Source of the DNA: Pseudomonadota bacterium | GTDB lineage: Bacteria; Pseudomonadota; Alphaproteobacteria; Rhizobiales; Beijerinckiaceae | Reading direction: 5' to 3' | Length of the DNA: 56,841 bases | NCBI GenBank assembly: GCA_021813805.1 | Contig: JAKAJL010000022.1 | Span: 1 to 56,841 of the forward strand | Part shown: one piece after another, positions 8,648-15,534 of the stretch | Numbering within the stretch: position 1 is the stretch's first letter | Layout of the letters: each line of letters opens with the position of its first letter | The notes under the pieces: model-generated | What the model saw: the letters and a program-made list of their open reading frames with translations, nothing else | The model's database searches: none | Told to the model about the DNA's origin: nothing | Made by a program: the position numbers and the translations under genes

Positions 8648-9382
8648 TCAGAACAGTTTCAGCGCGTCGAAGATCTGCTGGCCCCAGGCGGGCTGCTGAA
8701 CATCGGTGATACGGCCATCGCCGCCATAGGAGATGCGCGCTTCCGCGATCTTTTCATACGAGATCGAATTGTCCTTGTTGATGTCGCGCGGGCGCACGAT
8801 TCCGGCGACGTGAAGCACCCGCTTCTCGAAATTCACCCTCGTTTCCTGCGTGCCGCTGATGATCAGATTGCCGTTGGGCAGAACGCGGGTGACGGTGGCG
8901 CCGACCAGAAGCTGGATCGTCTCGGAACGGTCGATGCTCCCCTGCCCGTTCGAAGTGCTCGATTGGCTCAGATTGCCGCTCGCATTGATCTGGGTGTTCA
9001 TGTTGTATTGGTTCGGAATCCAAGAGAAGCCAAGGGTTTCCTGCGCTGTTTGCGAACGGCCCGAGGTATTGCCGAAGCTCGCCTTGTCGTTGATCCTGAT
9101 GACGACTGTGATCACGTCGCCGACTTTCATCGCGCGCGAATCCGTAAACAGGTTGGCGGCGCCGTCCACGAAGAGCGATTCGCCGGAGGGGTGGCGGGCC
9201 GGGGCCAGCTCATTGATCAACGCGGGATCGGTGTTGGCGACGAAGCCGCTGCCGACCGGCGACATCGGAGGCGCGACGCCCAGCGGCGAGCTCGCATTGA
9301 GGCAGCCCGATAGCGGCGCGGAAAGGACGATGGCGAACAGCCCGGCGCCGAGACGGCGGGCGAGGCAGGAATGACAATTCAC
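8648..9382 (-). CDS. flgH: Flagellar L-ring lipoprotein FlgH
   Basis: FlgH forms the outer-membrane L ring around the rod. A GTG at 9382 overlaps the motE stop (GTGA) and gives 244 residues with an N-terminal lipoprotein signal ending in the lipobox LSGC; the longer frame upstream lies inside motE. Typical FlgH blocks follow: SLFVDGAANLFTDSRAMKVG, DVITVVIRINDKASFGNTSG, and the C terminus with VAGIVRPRDINKDNSISYEK. A start at GTG also explains why no ATG is found near the signal peptide. Confidence 0.95.
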   Translation of the reverse strand: MNCHSCLARRLGAGLFAIVLSAPLSGCLNASSPLGVAPPMSPVGSGFVANTDPALINELAPARHPSGESLFVDGAANLFTDSRAMKVGDVITVVIRINDKASFGNTSGRSQTAQETLGFSWIPNQYNMNTQINASGNLSQSSTSNGQGSIDRSETIQLLVGATVTRVLPNGNLIISGTQETRVNFEKRVLHVAGIVRPRDINKDNSISYEKIAEARISYGGDGRITDVQQPAWGQQIFDALKLF

Positions 9383-9978
9383 GATTTCTTCCCGTCGGAT
9401 TTGGGGACGGCGCCGGTAAGGAGGTCGCTCAGGCGCGCGGCGCGCGCGGCGTCCATTTCCGACATCACCGCGCTGGCGGCGGCCGGCTTCATTTTCAGCA
9501 GCAGCGCCGCGGCGGTGTCGTCGTCCATGTCCTGCAATTGCGCGGAGGCGGCGTCGGGCTTCATCTTGCTGTAGATCGTGACCAGACTGGCGCCGGCCTT
9601 GGCGAGCAGTTCCTCGCGCCTGGAGACCCACTGCCGGATCTCCGCGGTCCTGGCGTCGAGTTCGGCGGTCTTCGCCGCCAGATCGGCTTGCAGGCTCCTG
9701 ATTCGCTGCTCCTGCCACGCCAGCCGCGCGCTGTCGGCGGAGCTCGCGAGGGCGCCGCAATAATTCTCGACGCCCTTCATGCCGGCCGCTGTCAGGGGCT
9801 TGATCGGAGACAAGGCGGTCCGCCGGGCCGGCATGCGACGCAAGCCCGGCGGGGGCGGCCCCGGCAAGGCCAAGGAATCCCTTTTTGCTGGCGTCTCCCC
9901 CTGCTCATTGGCCCAGGCGGGCGCGAGCGCGGCGAGACAGAACAAGAGCAGCGAAAGGGAACCAAAGGGGCGGATCAT
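9379..9978 (-). CDS. motE: MotE-like periplasmic motility protein
   Basis: In Sinorhizobium MotE is a periplasmic chaperone that protects MotC. This 199-residue protein has an N-terminal signal peptide (LSLLLFCLAALAPAWA), a Pro-rich stretch, a coiled coil at about residues 85-125 (LAAKTAELDARTAEIRQWVS) and a C-terminal MgtE_N/FliG-like motif region (IYSKMKPDAASAQLQDMDDD, then AALLLKMKPAAASAVMSEMD). The slot between flgI and flgH is the same as in rhizobia. Its partner gene motC lies at 1081-2607. Confidence 0.85.
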   Translation of the reverse strand: MIRPFGSLSLLLFCLAALAPAWANEQGETPAKRDSLALPGPPPPGLRRMPARRTALSPIKPLTAAGMKGVENYCGALASSADSARLAWQEQRIRSLQADLAAKTAELDARTAEIRQWVSRREELLAKAGASLVTIYSKMKPDAASAQLQDMDDDTAAALLLKMKPAAASAVMSEMDAARAARLSDLLTGAVPKSDGKKS

Positions 9979-10055
9979 CGGCGGGCGTCCTTTGCCGCAC
10001 TCTCCGCCCGCAAGCTTGCGTTAAGCAGGATTCGCCTGCGCCGGCGAAAGATTGC

Positions 10056-10093
10056 GGGCGCGGATGCGTTCACGAGGCAACGCATCCGCGCCC
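10056..10093. other. 15-bp perfect stem in the flgI-motE gap
   Basis: Arms GGGCGCGGATGCGTT (10056-10070) and AACGCATCCGCGCCC (10079-10093) pair perfectly around the 8-base loop CACGAGGC. No U tract follows on either strand, so it is not a standard terminator. It may protect or divide the flgI and motE parts of the minus-strand message, or be a dispersed palindrome. Confidence 0.7.
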
Positions 10094-10132
10094 TGACCGA
10101 CGCGGGGGAGCTTGCCTGCGCCGGTTTTGTCG

Positions 10133-10158
10133 CATCGGACCTTGCGAAGGGTCCGATG
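10133..10158. other. Second hairpin, directly after flgI
   Basis: CATCGGACCTT and its complement with one bulged G (10133-10158) fold around a GCG loop, 3 bases past the flgI stop on the minus strand. No U tract follows. Together with the stem at 10056 it makes a double-hairpin gap of 183 bases inside an otherwise tightly packed gene run. Confidence 0.6.
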
Positions 10159-10161
10159 GCG

Positions 10162-11268
10162 TCATTGGAACACGATATCGGCCTGCAACGCGCCCGCCGC
10201 CTTGATCGCCTGCAGAATCGCGATGATGCCCGGCGGTTTCACTCCGATCCGGTTCAGGCCGCGCACCAGCGCGCGAAGACTGCTTCCGCCGAGCATCGCC
10301 ACCGAGCCGCCGCTTTGCGACGCGTCGATCTCGGTTAGCGGCGTCACCACGGTGCGTCCGCGCGCGAAGGGGCCCGGCTGCGAGACCTGCGGCGTTTCGG
10401 TCACGCGCACGGTAAGCGCGCCCTGCGTGACCGCGACCGGCGTGATCTGGACGTCCTGGCCGATCACCACGGTGCCGGTGCGCGAATCGACCACCACCCG
10501 CGCCGGCGCGTCCGGCTCGACCATCAGCTCGCCGATCTCGGCGATGAAATGGGTCGCGTCGACGGCCGGCGGCCGAGCGATCGCAACCGAGTTGGGGCTT
10601 TGTTCGACCGCCGCGCGCCGGCGATAATGCGACCAGGAATAGGCGTTGATGGCGTCGGCGATGCGAACCGCCGTGGCGAAGTCCGGATTGCGCAATTCGA
10701 AGCTCAGCGGCCCGCCGTCCGCCATGCGGGTCGCGATCTCGCGCTCGACCGTGGCGCCGTTGGAAATGTGTCCGGCCGTCGGCACGCCCTGAGTGAGCGT
10801 CTCCGCCTGGCCCTGCGCGGCGAATCCGGTCACCGAGACGGCGCCCTGCGCCACCGCGTAAACCTGTCCGTCCGCGCCGCTCATCGTCGTCAGCAGCAGC
10901 GTGCCGCCCATCAGCGACGAGGCGTCGCCCATCGACGACACGGTGACGTCAATCCGCGTGCCGCGCGCGGAAAAAGGCGGCAGTTCGGCGGTGACCATCA
11001 CCGCCGCGACATTGCGCGTGCGCAGATTGGCGTTGCGCACGTTCACGCCCATGCGGTCCATCATCGCCTGAAGCGACTGGCCGGTGAAGGGCGTGTTCTG
11101 CAAAGTGTCGCCGGTTCCCTGGAGTCCGACGACGAGGCCATAGCCGACGAGTTGGTTGTCGCGCACCCCCTTGACCGAAGTGATGTCCTTGATCCGCACC
11201 GCGGCTTGCGCAGGAGCGCAGGCCAGCGCGGCGACCAGGCCCAAAGCGCAGGCGCGAAGAAAACGCAT
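10162..11268 (-). CDS. flgI: Flagellar P-ring protein FlgI
   Basis: FlgI makes the periplasmic P ring around the distal rod. The 368-residue protein has a clear signal peptide (MRFLRACALGLVAALACAPA, cut near QA-AV) and the family blocks RIKDITSVKGVRDNQLVGYG, LVVGLQGTGDTLQNTPFTGQ and GVNVRNANLRTRNVAAVMVT. The C terminus is typical (LNRIGVKPPGIIAILQAIKA). It starts one base after flgA ends. The downstream gap to motE carries two hairpins. Confidence 0.97.
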   Translation of the reverse strand: MRFLRACALGLVAALACAPAQAAVRIKDITSVKGVRDNQLVGYGLVVGLQGTGDTLQNTPFTGQSLQAMMDRMGVNVRNANLRTRNVAAVMVTAELPPFSARGTRIDVTVSSMGDASSLMGGTLLLTTMSGADGQVYAVAQGAVSVTGFAAQGQAETLTQGVPTAGHISNGATVEREIATRMADGGPLSFELRNPDFATAVRIADAINAYSWSHYRRRAAVEQSPNSVAIARPPAVDATHFIAEIGELMVEPDAPARVVVDSRTGTVVIGQDVQITPVAVTQGALTVRVTETPQVSQPGPFARGRTVVTPLTEIDASQSGGSVAMLGGSSLRALVRGLNRIGVKPPGIIAILQAIKAAGALQADIVFQ

Positions 11269-11269
11269 G

Positions 11270-11722
11270 TCAGCCGCCCTGGACGCGGATCGAACCGTCC
11301 GGTTGCACGGTTCCGGTCACCACGACGCCGCTTTCGAGATTCCGCGCCTGGACCACCTGCCCCGCGACCCCGTTCTGGAGGGCCTGGGCCTGGGTGACAA
11401 TGCTGAGACCGTCCTGCTGGTAGAAGACCGAGACGAGGGTTCCCATGGTTACCAGCCGCTGCGTCTCCACGGCGGATGCGACGATCGGCCGGCCCGGCAG
11501 CAAGGTGCGCCGGGCGACCTTGCCGATCAGGTCGGCGCGGTCCCAAACCACATCATAGGGCGGCGCAGCATAATCCGTCACGTCGGCCAGCATGGCGTCG
11601 GTAAGCTTGTCGCCGGGATAGATGACCCGCGCCGGGGTGGGGAGCGGGCGCGGACCCGCGCGACCCGCCCCGGCGAACGGGAGCAGCGCGGCGCCGAGGA
11701 GCAGCCGGCGACGCGCGATCAT
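11270..11722 (-). CDS. flgA: Flagellar P-ring assembly chaperone FlgA
   Basis: FlgA is a periplasmic chaperone for FlgI assembly. The 150-residue protein has an N-terminal signal with Arg-rich start ([20 protein letters not shown]), followed by a SAF-type domain with [16 protein letters not shown] and the [12 protein letters not shown] region. The C terminus has [20 protein letters not shown], typical of the ChapFlgA fold. It overlaps flgG by 4 bases and precedes flgI. Confidence 0.92.
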   Translation of the reverse strand: MIARRRLLLGAALLPFAGAGRAGPRPLPTPARVIYPGDKLTDAMLADVTDYAAPPYDVVWDRADLIGKVARRTLLPGRPIVASAVETQRLVTMGTLVSVFYQQDGLSIVTQAQALQNGVAGQVVQARNLESGVVVTGTVQPDGSIRVQGG

Positions 11723-12516
11723 GACACCCTCATGTTCGAGATCGTGGAGGCCATGGCGCTGGCGGTCTCGATCACTTTGGAGTTCATTTCGTAGGCGCGC
11801 TGCGCCTCGATCATGTTCGAGATTTCCGAAACCGGATCGACGTTCGAAGCTTCGAGATAGCCCTGATTGATCGCGCCATAGCCCGGGTTTGCCGGCAGTC
11901 CGACAACCGGCTGCCCGGACGCCGCGGTGGGCTGGAACAGATTGCCGCCCATCGCCATGAGGCCCGCCTCGTTGACGAAATTGGCGAGCGTGATCTGGCC
12001 AAGCTGCTGGGGATTGGTCTGGCCGCCGATGGTGGCCTCGACCAGGCCGCTCTGGCTGATCGTGATCGCTGTGGTATTGTTGGGCACGATGATCGTGGGC
12101 TGGATCGGATAGCCGTCGGCGGTGACGATCTGACCGTTGGCGTTGGTGCTGAGGGCTCCGGCGCGCGTATAGAGCGTCGTGCCGTCGGGCATGGTCACCT
12201 GGAGCCAGCCCCGGCCGTTGATGGCGAGATCGAGCTGATTGCCGGTGTTGGTCAGCGAACCCTGGATGTTCAGCGGACGGATCGCGGCGGTGCGCACGCC
12301 GAGGCCGATCTGGGCGCCTTCGGGCACGACCGCGGTCTGCCCGCGCGAGGACACGCCCTGGAGCCGTTCCGCCTGATAGATCAGATCGGTGAATTCCGCG
12401 CGCGAGCGCTTGAACGCCGTGGTGTTGATATTGGCGATATTGTTGGCGATGACTTCCAGATTCTGGGACTGGGCCGCCATGCCCGTCGCGGCTATGTCGA
12501 GCGCTCTCATCGTCAT
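11719..12516 (-). CDS. flgG: Distal rod protein FlgG
   Basis: FlgG forms the distal rod of the flagellar axle and is exported without a signal peptide. The 265-residue protein has the N-terminal axial motif ([20 protein letters not shown], then [18 protein letters not shown]), the central [20 protein letters not shown] block and the C-terminal helix [26 protein letters not shown] sits 10 bases before the ATG at 12516, favouring it over the in-frame ATG at 12510. It overlaps flgA and follows fliE. Confidence 0.97.
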   Translation of the reverse strand: MTMRALDIAATGMAAQSQNLEVIANNIANINTTAFKRSRAEFTDLIYQAERLQGVSSRGQTAVVPEGAQIGLGVRTAAIRPLNIQGSLTNTGNQLDLAINGRGWLQVTMPDGTTLYTRAGALSTNANGQIVTADGYPIQPTIIVPNNTTAITISQSGLVEATIGGQTNPQQLGQITLANFVNEAGLMAMGGNLFQPTAASGQPVVGLPANPGYGAINQGYLEASNVDPVSEISNMIEAQRAYEMNSKVIETASAMASTISNMRVS

Positions 12517-12536
12517 CGGCTGATCACTCCCTCAAC

Positions 12537-12848
12537 TCAAATTTGCATCTGACTGACCTGCTGCCATGCGGCGACCGCCTTGTCGCGGATCGCCAGCGTC
12601 GTCTGCAAGGCTTGTTCGGCCGACATCACGCTGTCCGTGACCTCCTGGAAGCCCGCCTTGCCCTCGACGCCATGGATCGAGGCCGCCTCGGCGCCCCTGA
12701 GACTTTGCAGGGCGGCGCCGGCGGCCTGGGTCAGGGCGGCTCCGAAACCCTGTCCGGCGGTCGCGGCGGAAACGGCCGGGGCGCCGGAGGCTGCGCCGGC
12801 CAATGACTGAACAGCGCCGGCGGCGAGGGGAATCAGTGCGGGTATCAT
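12537..12848 (-). CDS. fliE: Flagellar hook-basal body protein FliE
   Basis: FliE joins the MS ring to the proximal rod. The 103-residue protein is the usual size. Its C terminus (VTDSVMSAEQALQTTLAIRD, then KAVAAWQQVSQMQI) matches the FliE family, and the N terminus is low-complexity Ala/Gly. It starts one base after flgC ends and lies 20 bases before flgG. Confidence 0.93.
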   Translation of the reverse strand: MIPALIPLAAGAVQSLAGAASGAPAVSAATAGQGFGAALTQAAGAALQSLRGAEAASIHGVEGKAGFQEVTDSVMSAEQALQTTLAIRDKAVAAWQQVSQMQI

Positions 12849-12849
12849 G

Positions 12850-13269
12850 TCAGCTCCTCATCAGGTCGATCGTGTCGGTAATCATCTTGCGCGTCTGTTT
12901 CACCACCTGCAGATTGGCCTCGTAGGAGCGGTTGGCCTCGCCCATGTCGGCCATTTCGAACAGAAGATTGACATTGGGCAGCTTGACGTCGCCATTGGCG
13001 TCGGCGGCGGGATTGCCCGGCATATGCTGGATGTTGAACGGCGTTTCGTCTTCACCAACGGATTTCACCGCGACCAGATTGTCGCCGCTGGCGCGATCGA
13101 GCGCGTCCTCGAAAGTGATGGTCTTGCGCCGGTAGGGATCGGCGCCGGCATAGGATCCGGTCGATTGCGCATTGGCGATATTTTCCGAGACCACCCGAAG
13201 GCGCGCCGACTGGCTCTCAAGGCCGGAGCTCGCGATGCGCAGCGAGGACGACAGCGGATCGATCGACAT
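12850..13269 (-). CDS. flgC: Proximal rod protein FlgC
   Basis: FlgC is a proximal rod subunit. The ATG at 13269 gives 139 residues starting [20 protein letters not shown]; the open frame upstream of it lies within flgB and carries no family match. The motif [14 protein letters not shown] and the C-terminal helix [20 protein letters not shown] are typical of FlgC. It lies 17 bases downstream of flgB. Confidence 0.96.
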   Translation of the reverse strand: MSIDPLSSSLRIASSGLESQSARLRVVSENIANAQSTGSYAGADPYRRKTITFEDALDRASGDNLVAVKSVGEDETPFNIQHMPGNPAADANGDVKLPNVNLLFEMADMGEANRSYEANLQVVKQTRKMITDTIDLMRS

Positions 13270-13286
13270 GGCCCGATCTCGCACCT

Positions 13287-13667
13287 TTAATTTTTCACCG
13301 CGCTCATCAGCATCTGATGAAACGCGCGGACGATGTTGATGTTGAGGGAATGGGCGGCGCCGACGTCGCCCGCCTTCATCATTTCCTGTTCGAGGTTGAC
13401 GCTGTTGCCGGAATAGACGACGTCCCACGATTCCTGGGGCTTGACCTTCACGCTCTCGCCACCGTCGGAGACGGGCTGGATGTGGCCGGGACTGGTCGCC
13501 GCCAGCGACAATTGCATGTTCGACAGGACCGAGTCGAAAGGCGCGAGATCGCGCGCCTCGTAGCCCGGCGTATTGGCGTTCGCGACATTGGACGCGATCG
13601 TCGCCTCGCGGGCGTCGAGCCAGTTCGCCTGCCGGGAGGCGAGCGCGAACAGCGCCAGCGTCTGCAT
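13287..13667 (-). CDS. flgB: Proximal rod protein FlgB
   Basis: FlgB is a proximal rod subunit and the first of the rod gene run. The 126-residue protein has the axial N-terminal motif ([20 protein letters not shown]) and a C-terminal helix ([16 protein letters not shown]). It follows cheR by a 93-base gap (13668-13760) that could hold a promoter, although nothing decisive is visible there. Confidence 0.95.
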   Translation of the reverse strand: MQTLALFALASRQANWLDAREATIASNVANANTPGYEARDLAPFDSVLSNMQLSLAATSPGHIQPVSDGGESVKVKPQESWDVVYSGNSVNLEQEMMKAGDVGAAHSLNINIVRAFHQMLMSAVKN

Positions 13668-13760
13668 GGAAAATCTCCGCCAGAGTTCGACCGGCGCCGA
13701 TAAGCGCGGCTTTCCCTCAGCGCGAGATTGCGCGACGAATCTTGCCCCAGGCTGGCGTTG

Positions 13761-14600
13761 TCAGACGGCGGCTCCTCTCGCGGGCGCCGTCTCGCCAGGC
13801 CCGCGACGGGTGAGAATCACGCGATTTTCGCCGTGTGGCTTGAACTCGCCTGAATAGCCGATGACGCTTTCGGCGGCGCCGAGCACCAGATAGCCGCCCG
13901 GCGCGAGGGCGCGCGTCAGGCGAGCCAGCACGTCGCGCTTCTGCTCAGGCGCGAAATAGATCAGCACGTTGCGGCAGAAGATCACGTCGAACACGCCGAG
14001 GTGGGAAAAATCGCTCATCAGATTCTGCTGACGAAAATCGACGCGCGCCTTGATGTTCTGATTGATCGCCCATTGGTCCTTGCGCTTGGTGAAATAGCGC
14101 ACGAGATGCGACATGGGCACCCCGCGCTGCGCCTCGAAATGGCTGTAGACACCCTCGCGCGCTCGTTTCAGGACGGATTCGGCGATGTCGGTGGCGACGA
14201 TGTCCACGCTCCAGCCGACCAGCCGACGCGCCTCCTCGTCGAGGATCATCGCCAAGGAATAAGGCTCCTGGCCCGTTGAACAGGCGGCTGACCACAGGCG
14301 GATGCGGCGCCTTTGCGCGCGGATCTCGAGAAGCTCGGGCAGGATCGCCTTGCGGAAGCCCTCGAACGGCGCGCGGTCGCGAAAGAAGAAGGTCTCGTTG
14401 ACGGTCATAGCCTCCGTCACCTTCTTCGCCAGCGTGGGATCCGTTTCAAGCCGCGCGACCAGTTCGGGCAGGTTGTTCAGACCGGCCTGCGCGATCACCG
14501 GATTGAGCCGCGCCTCGACAAGATATTGCTTCTCGCGGTCGAGCGAGAGGCCCGAGGATTTCAGCAGAAAATTCTGCAGGGCGGCGAAAGCCTGGGACAT
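13761..14600 (-). CDS. cheR: Chemotaxis protein methyltransferase CheR
   Basis: CheR transfers methyl groups from S-adenosylmethionine to glutamates of chemoreceptors. The 279-residue protein has the helical N-terminal domain, the receptor-binding/AdoMet region VTEAMTVNETFFFRDRAPFE, the AdoMet motif LWSAACSTGQEPYSLAMIL and the VFDVIFCRNVLIYF block. All expected parts are intact. It is the last of the cheA-cheW-cheY-cheR run; its opponent cheB is coded separately at 18938. Confidence 0.97.
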   Translation of the reverse strand: MSQAFAALQNFLLKSSGLSLDREKQYLVEARLNPVIAQAGLNNLPELVARLETDPTLAKKVTEAMTVNETFFFRDRAPFEGFRKAILPELLEIRAQRRRIRLWSAACSTGQEPYSLAMILDEEARRLVGWSVDIVATDIAESVLKRAREGVYSHFEAQRGVPMSHLVRYFTKRKDQWAINQNIKARVDFRQQNLMSDFSHLGVFDVIFCRNVLIYFAPEQKRDVLARLTRALAPGGYLVLGAAESVIGYSGEFKPHGENRVILTRRGPGETAPARGAAV

Positions 14601-14642
14601 GACGCGTTACTCGGCGATCTTGACGGGCGGGCGGCGGCGCGG

Positions 14643-15008
14643 TCAGCAGAGTCCCACTTCCTCGAATTTCGATTTCACGATCTGCTTGTTGAAGGGCTTC
14701 ATGATATATTCGTCGGCCCCGGCCTGCATGGCGCGAGTGATATGTTTCACGTCGCTCTCCGTCGTGCAGAACAGCACTTTCGGCGCCGCGCCATTGGGCA
14801 TCTGGCGCAGGTTGACGAGGAACTCCAGCCCGTCCATCACCGGCATGTTCCAATCGAGCAGGATGGCGTCCGGCATCGCGCTGGCGACGGCGGCGAGCGC
14901 CTTCTGCCCGTCCTCGGCCTCCGAGGCCTTGAAATTCAGCTCTTCGAGGATTTTCTTGGCGATGCGCCGGATCATCGGCGAATCGTCGACAACGAGCACG
15001 TTCTTCAT
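14643..15008 (-). CDS. cheY: Chemotaxis response regulator CheY
   Basis: CheY carries the phosphoryl signal from CheA to the flagellar switch. The 121-residue protein is one receiver domain with the acidic pair D8-D9 (LVVDDSPMIRR), the phosphoacceptor D52 (LLDWNMPVMDG), T82/T83 and the conserved K104 (YIMKPFN). It stands alone, without an output domain. It lies between cheW and cheR, with about 40 bases on each side. The window has one free-standing CheY; alphaproteobacteria often have a second copy elsewhere acting as a phosphate sink. Confidence 0.96.
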   Translation of the reverse strand: MKNVLVVDDSPMIRRIAKKILEELNFKASEAEDGQKALAAVASAMPDAILLDWNMPVMDGLEFLVNLRQMPNGAAPKVLFCTTESDVKHITRAMQAGADEYIMKPFNKQIVKSKFEEVGLC

Positions 15009-15048
15009 AATCCATCTCCATTGTGCAATTCGGTCTGACGGCGACGCT

Positions 15049-15534
15049 TCAGCGGTCCTCGGTGAAGTCGAAGACCGCGTCGATATTGAGCAGGGGCATG
15101 AGTGTTCCCGCGACGCGATGATAGGCGGCGGCGAATTTCGCCCGGCCGCGCGCGATATGCGGCGGCGGCGCGACGGTCGTGTCGGGGGCGAGACTCAGGA
15201 CGTCGCCGATCTCGTCCACCAGCAGCGCGAAGGCCTCGCCGGCGTGCTCGATCCCGATCGCCAAGCTCCCCGGGCCGTCACCTTCGGCCTTCAGGCCGAG
15301 CCGCCGGCGCAAGCTCACCGCCGTGACGATCTTGCCGCGCAGGTTGACGAGACCGACGATGTCGCGCGGCCCGCCCGGCGCGCGGGTGACCGGGCCGATG
15401 CGGAAAATGGTCTGAACCCGGGTCACCGGCAGGCCGAAAACGTCGTCGGCGACCTTGATCGAGAAATAGCCGTCGAGCGCATTGGCCGCGGCGCGGGGCG
15501 CCTCGCTCGACATGCGGGAAGGCTCGAAGCTCAT
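15049..15534 (-). CDS. cheW: Chemotaxis coupling protein CheW
   Basis: CheW couples chemoreceptors to CheA. The 161-residue protein has a single CheW domain beginning near residue 22 (DGYFSIKVADDVFGLPVTRV), with the RDIVGLVNLRGKIVTAVSLR block and the C-terminal ALLVDEIGDVLSL stretch. The ATG at 15534 overlaps the cheA stop (ATGA), which argues for coupled translation and fixed stoichiometry. Confidence 0.95.
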   Translation of the reverse strand: MSFEPSRMSSEAPRAAANALDGYFSIKVADDVFGLPVTRVQTIFRIGPVTRAPGGPRDIVGLVNLRGKIVTAVSLRRRLGLKAEGDGPGSLAIGIEHAGEAFALLVDEIGDVLSLAPDTTVAPPPHIARGRAKFAAAYHRVAGTLMPLLNIDAVFDFTEDR

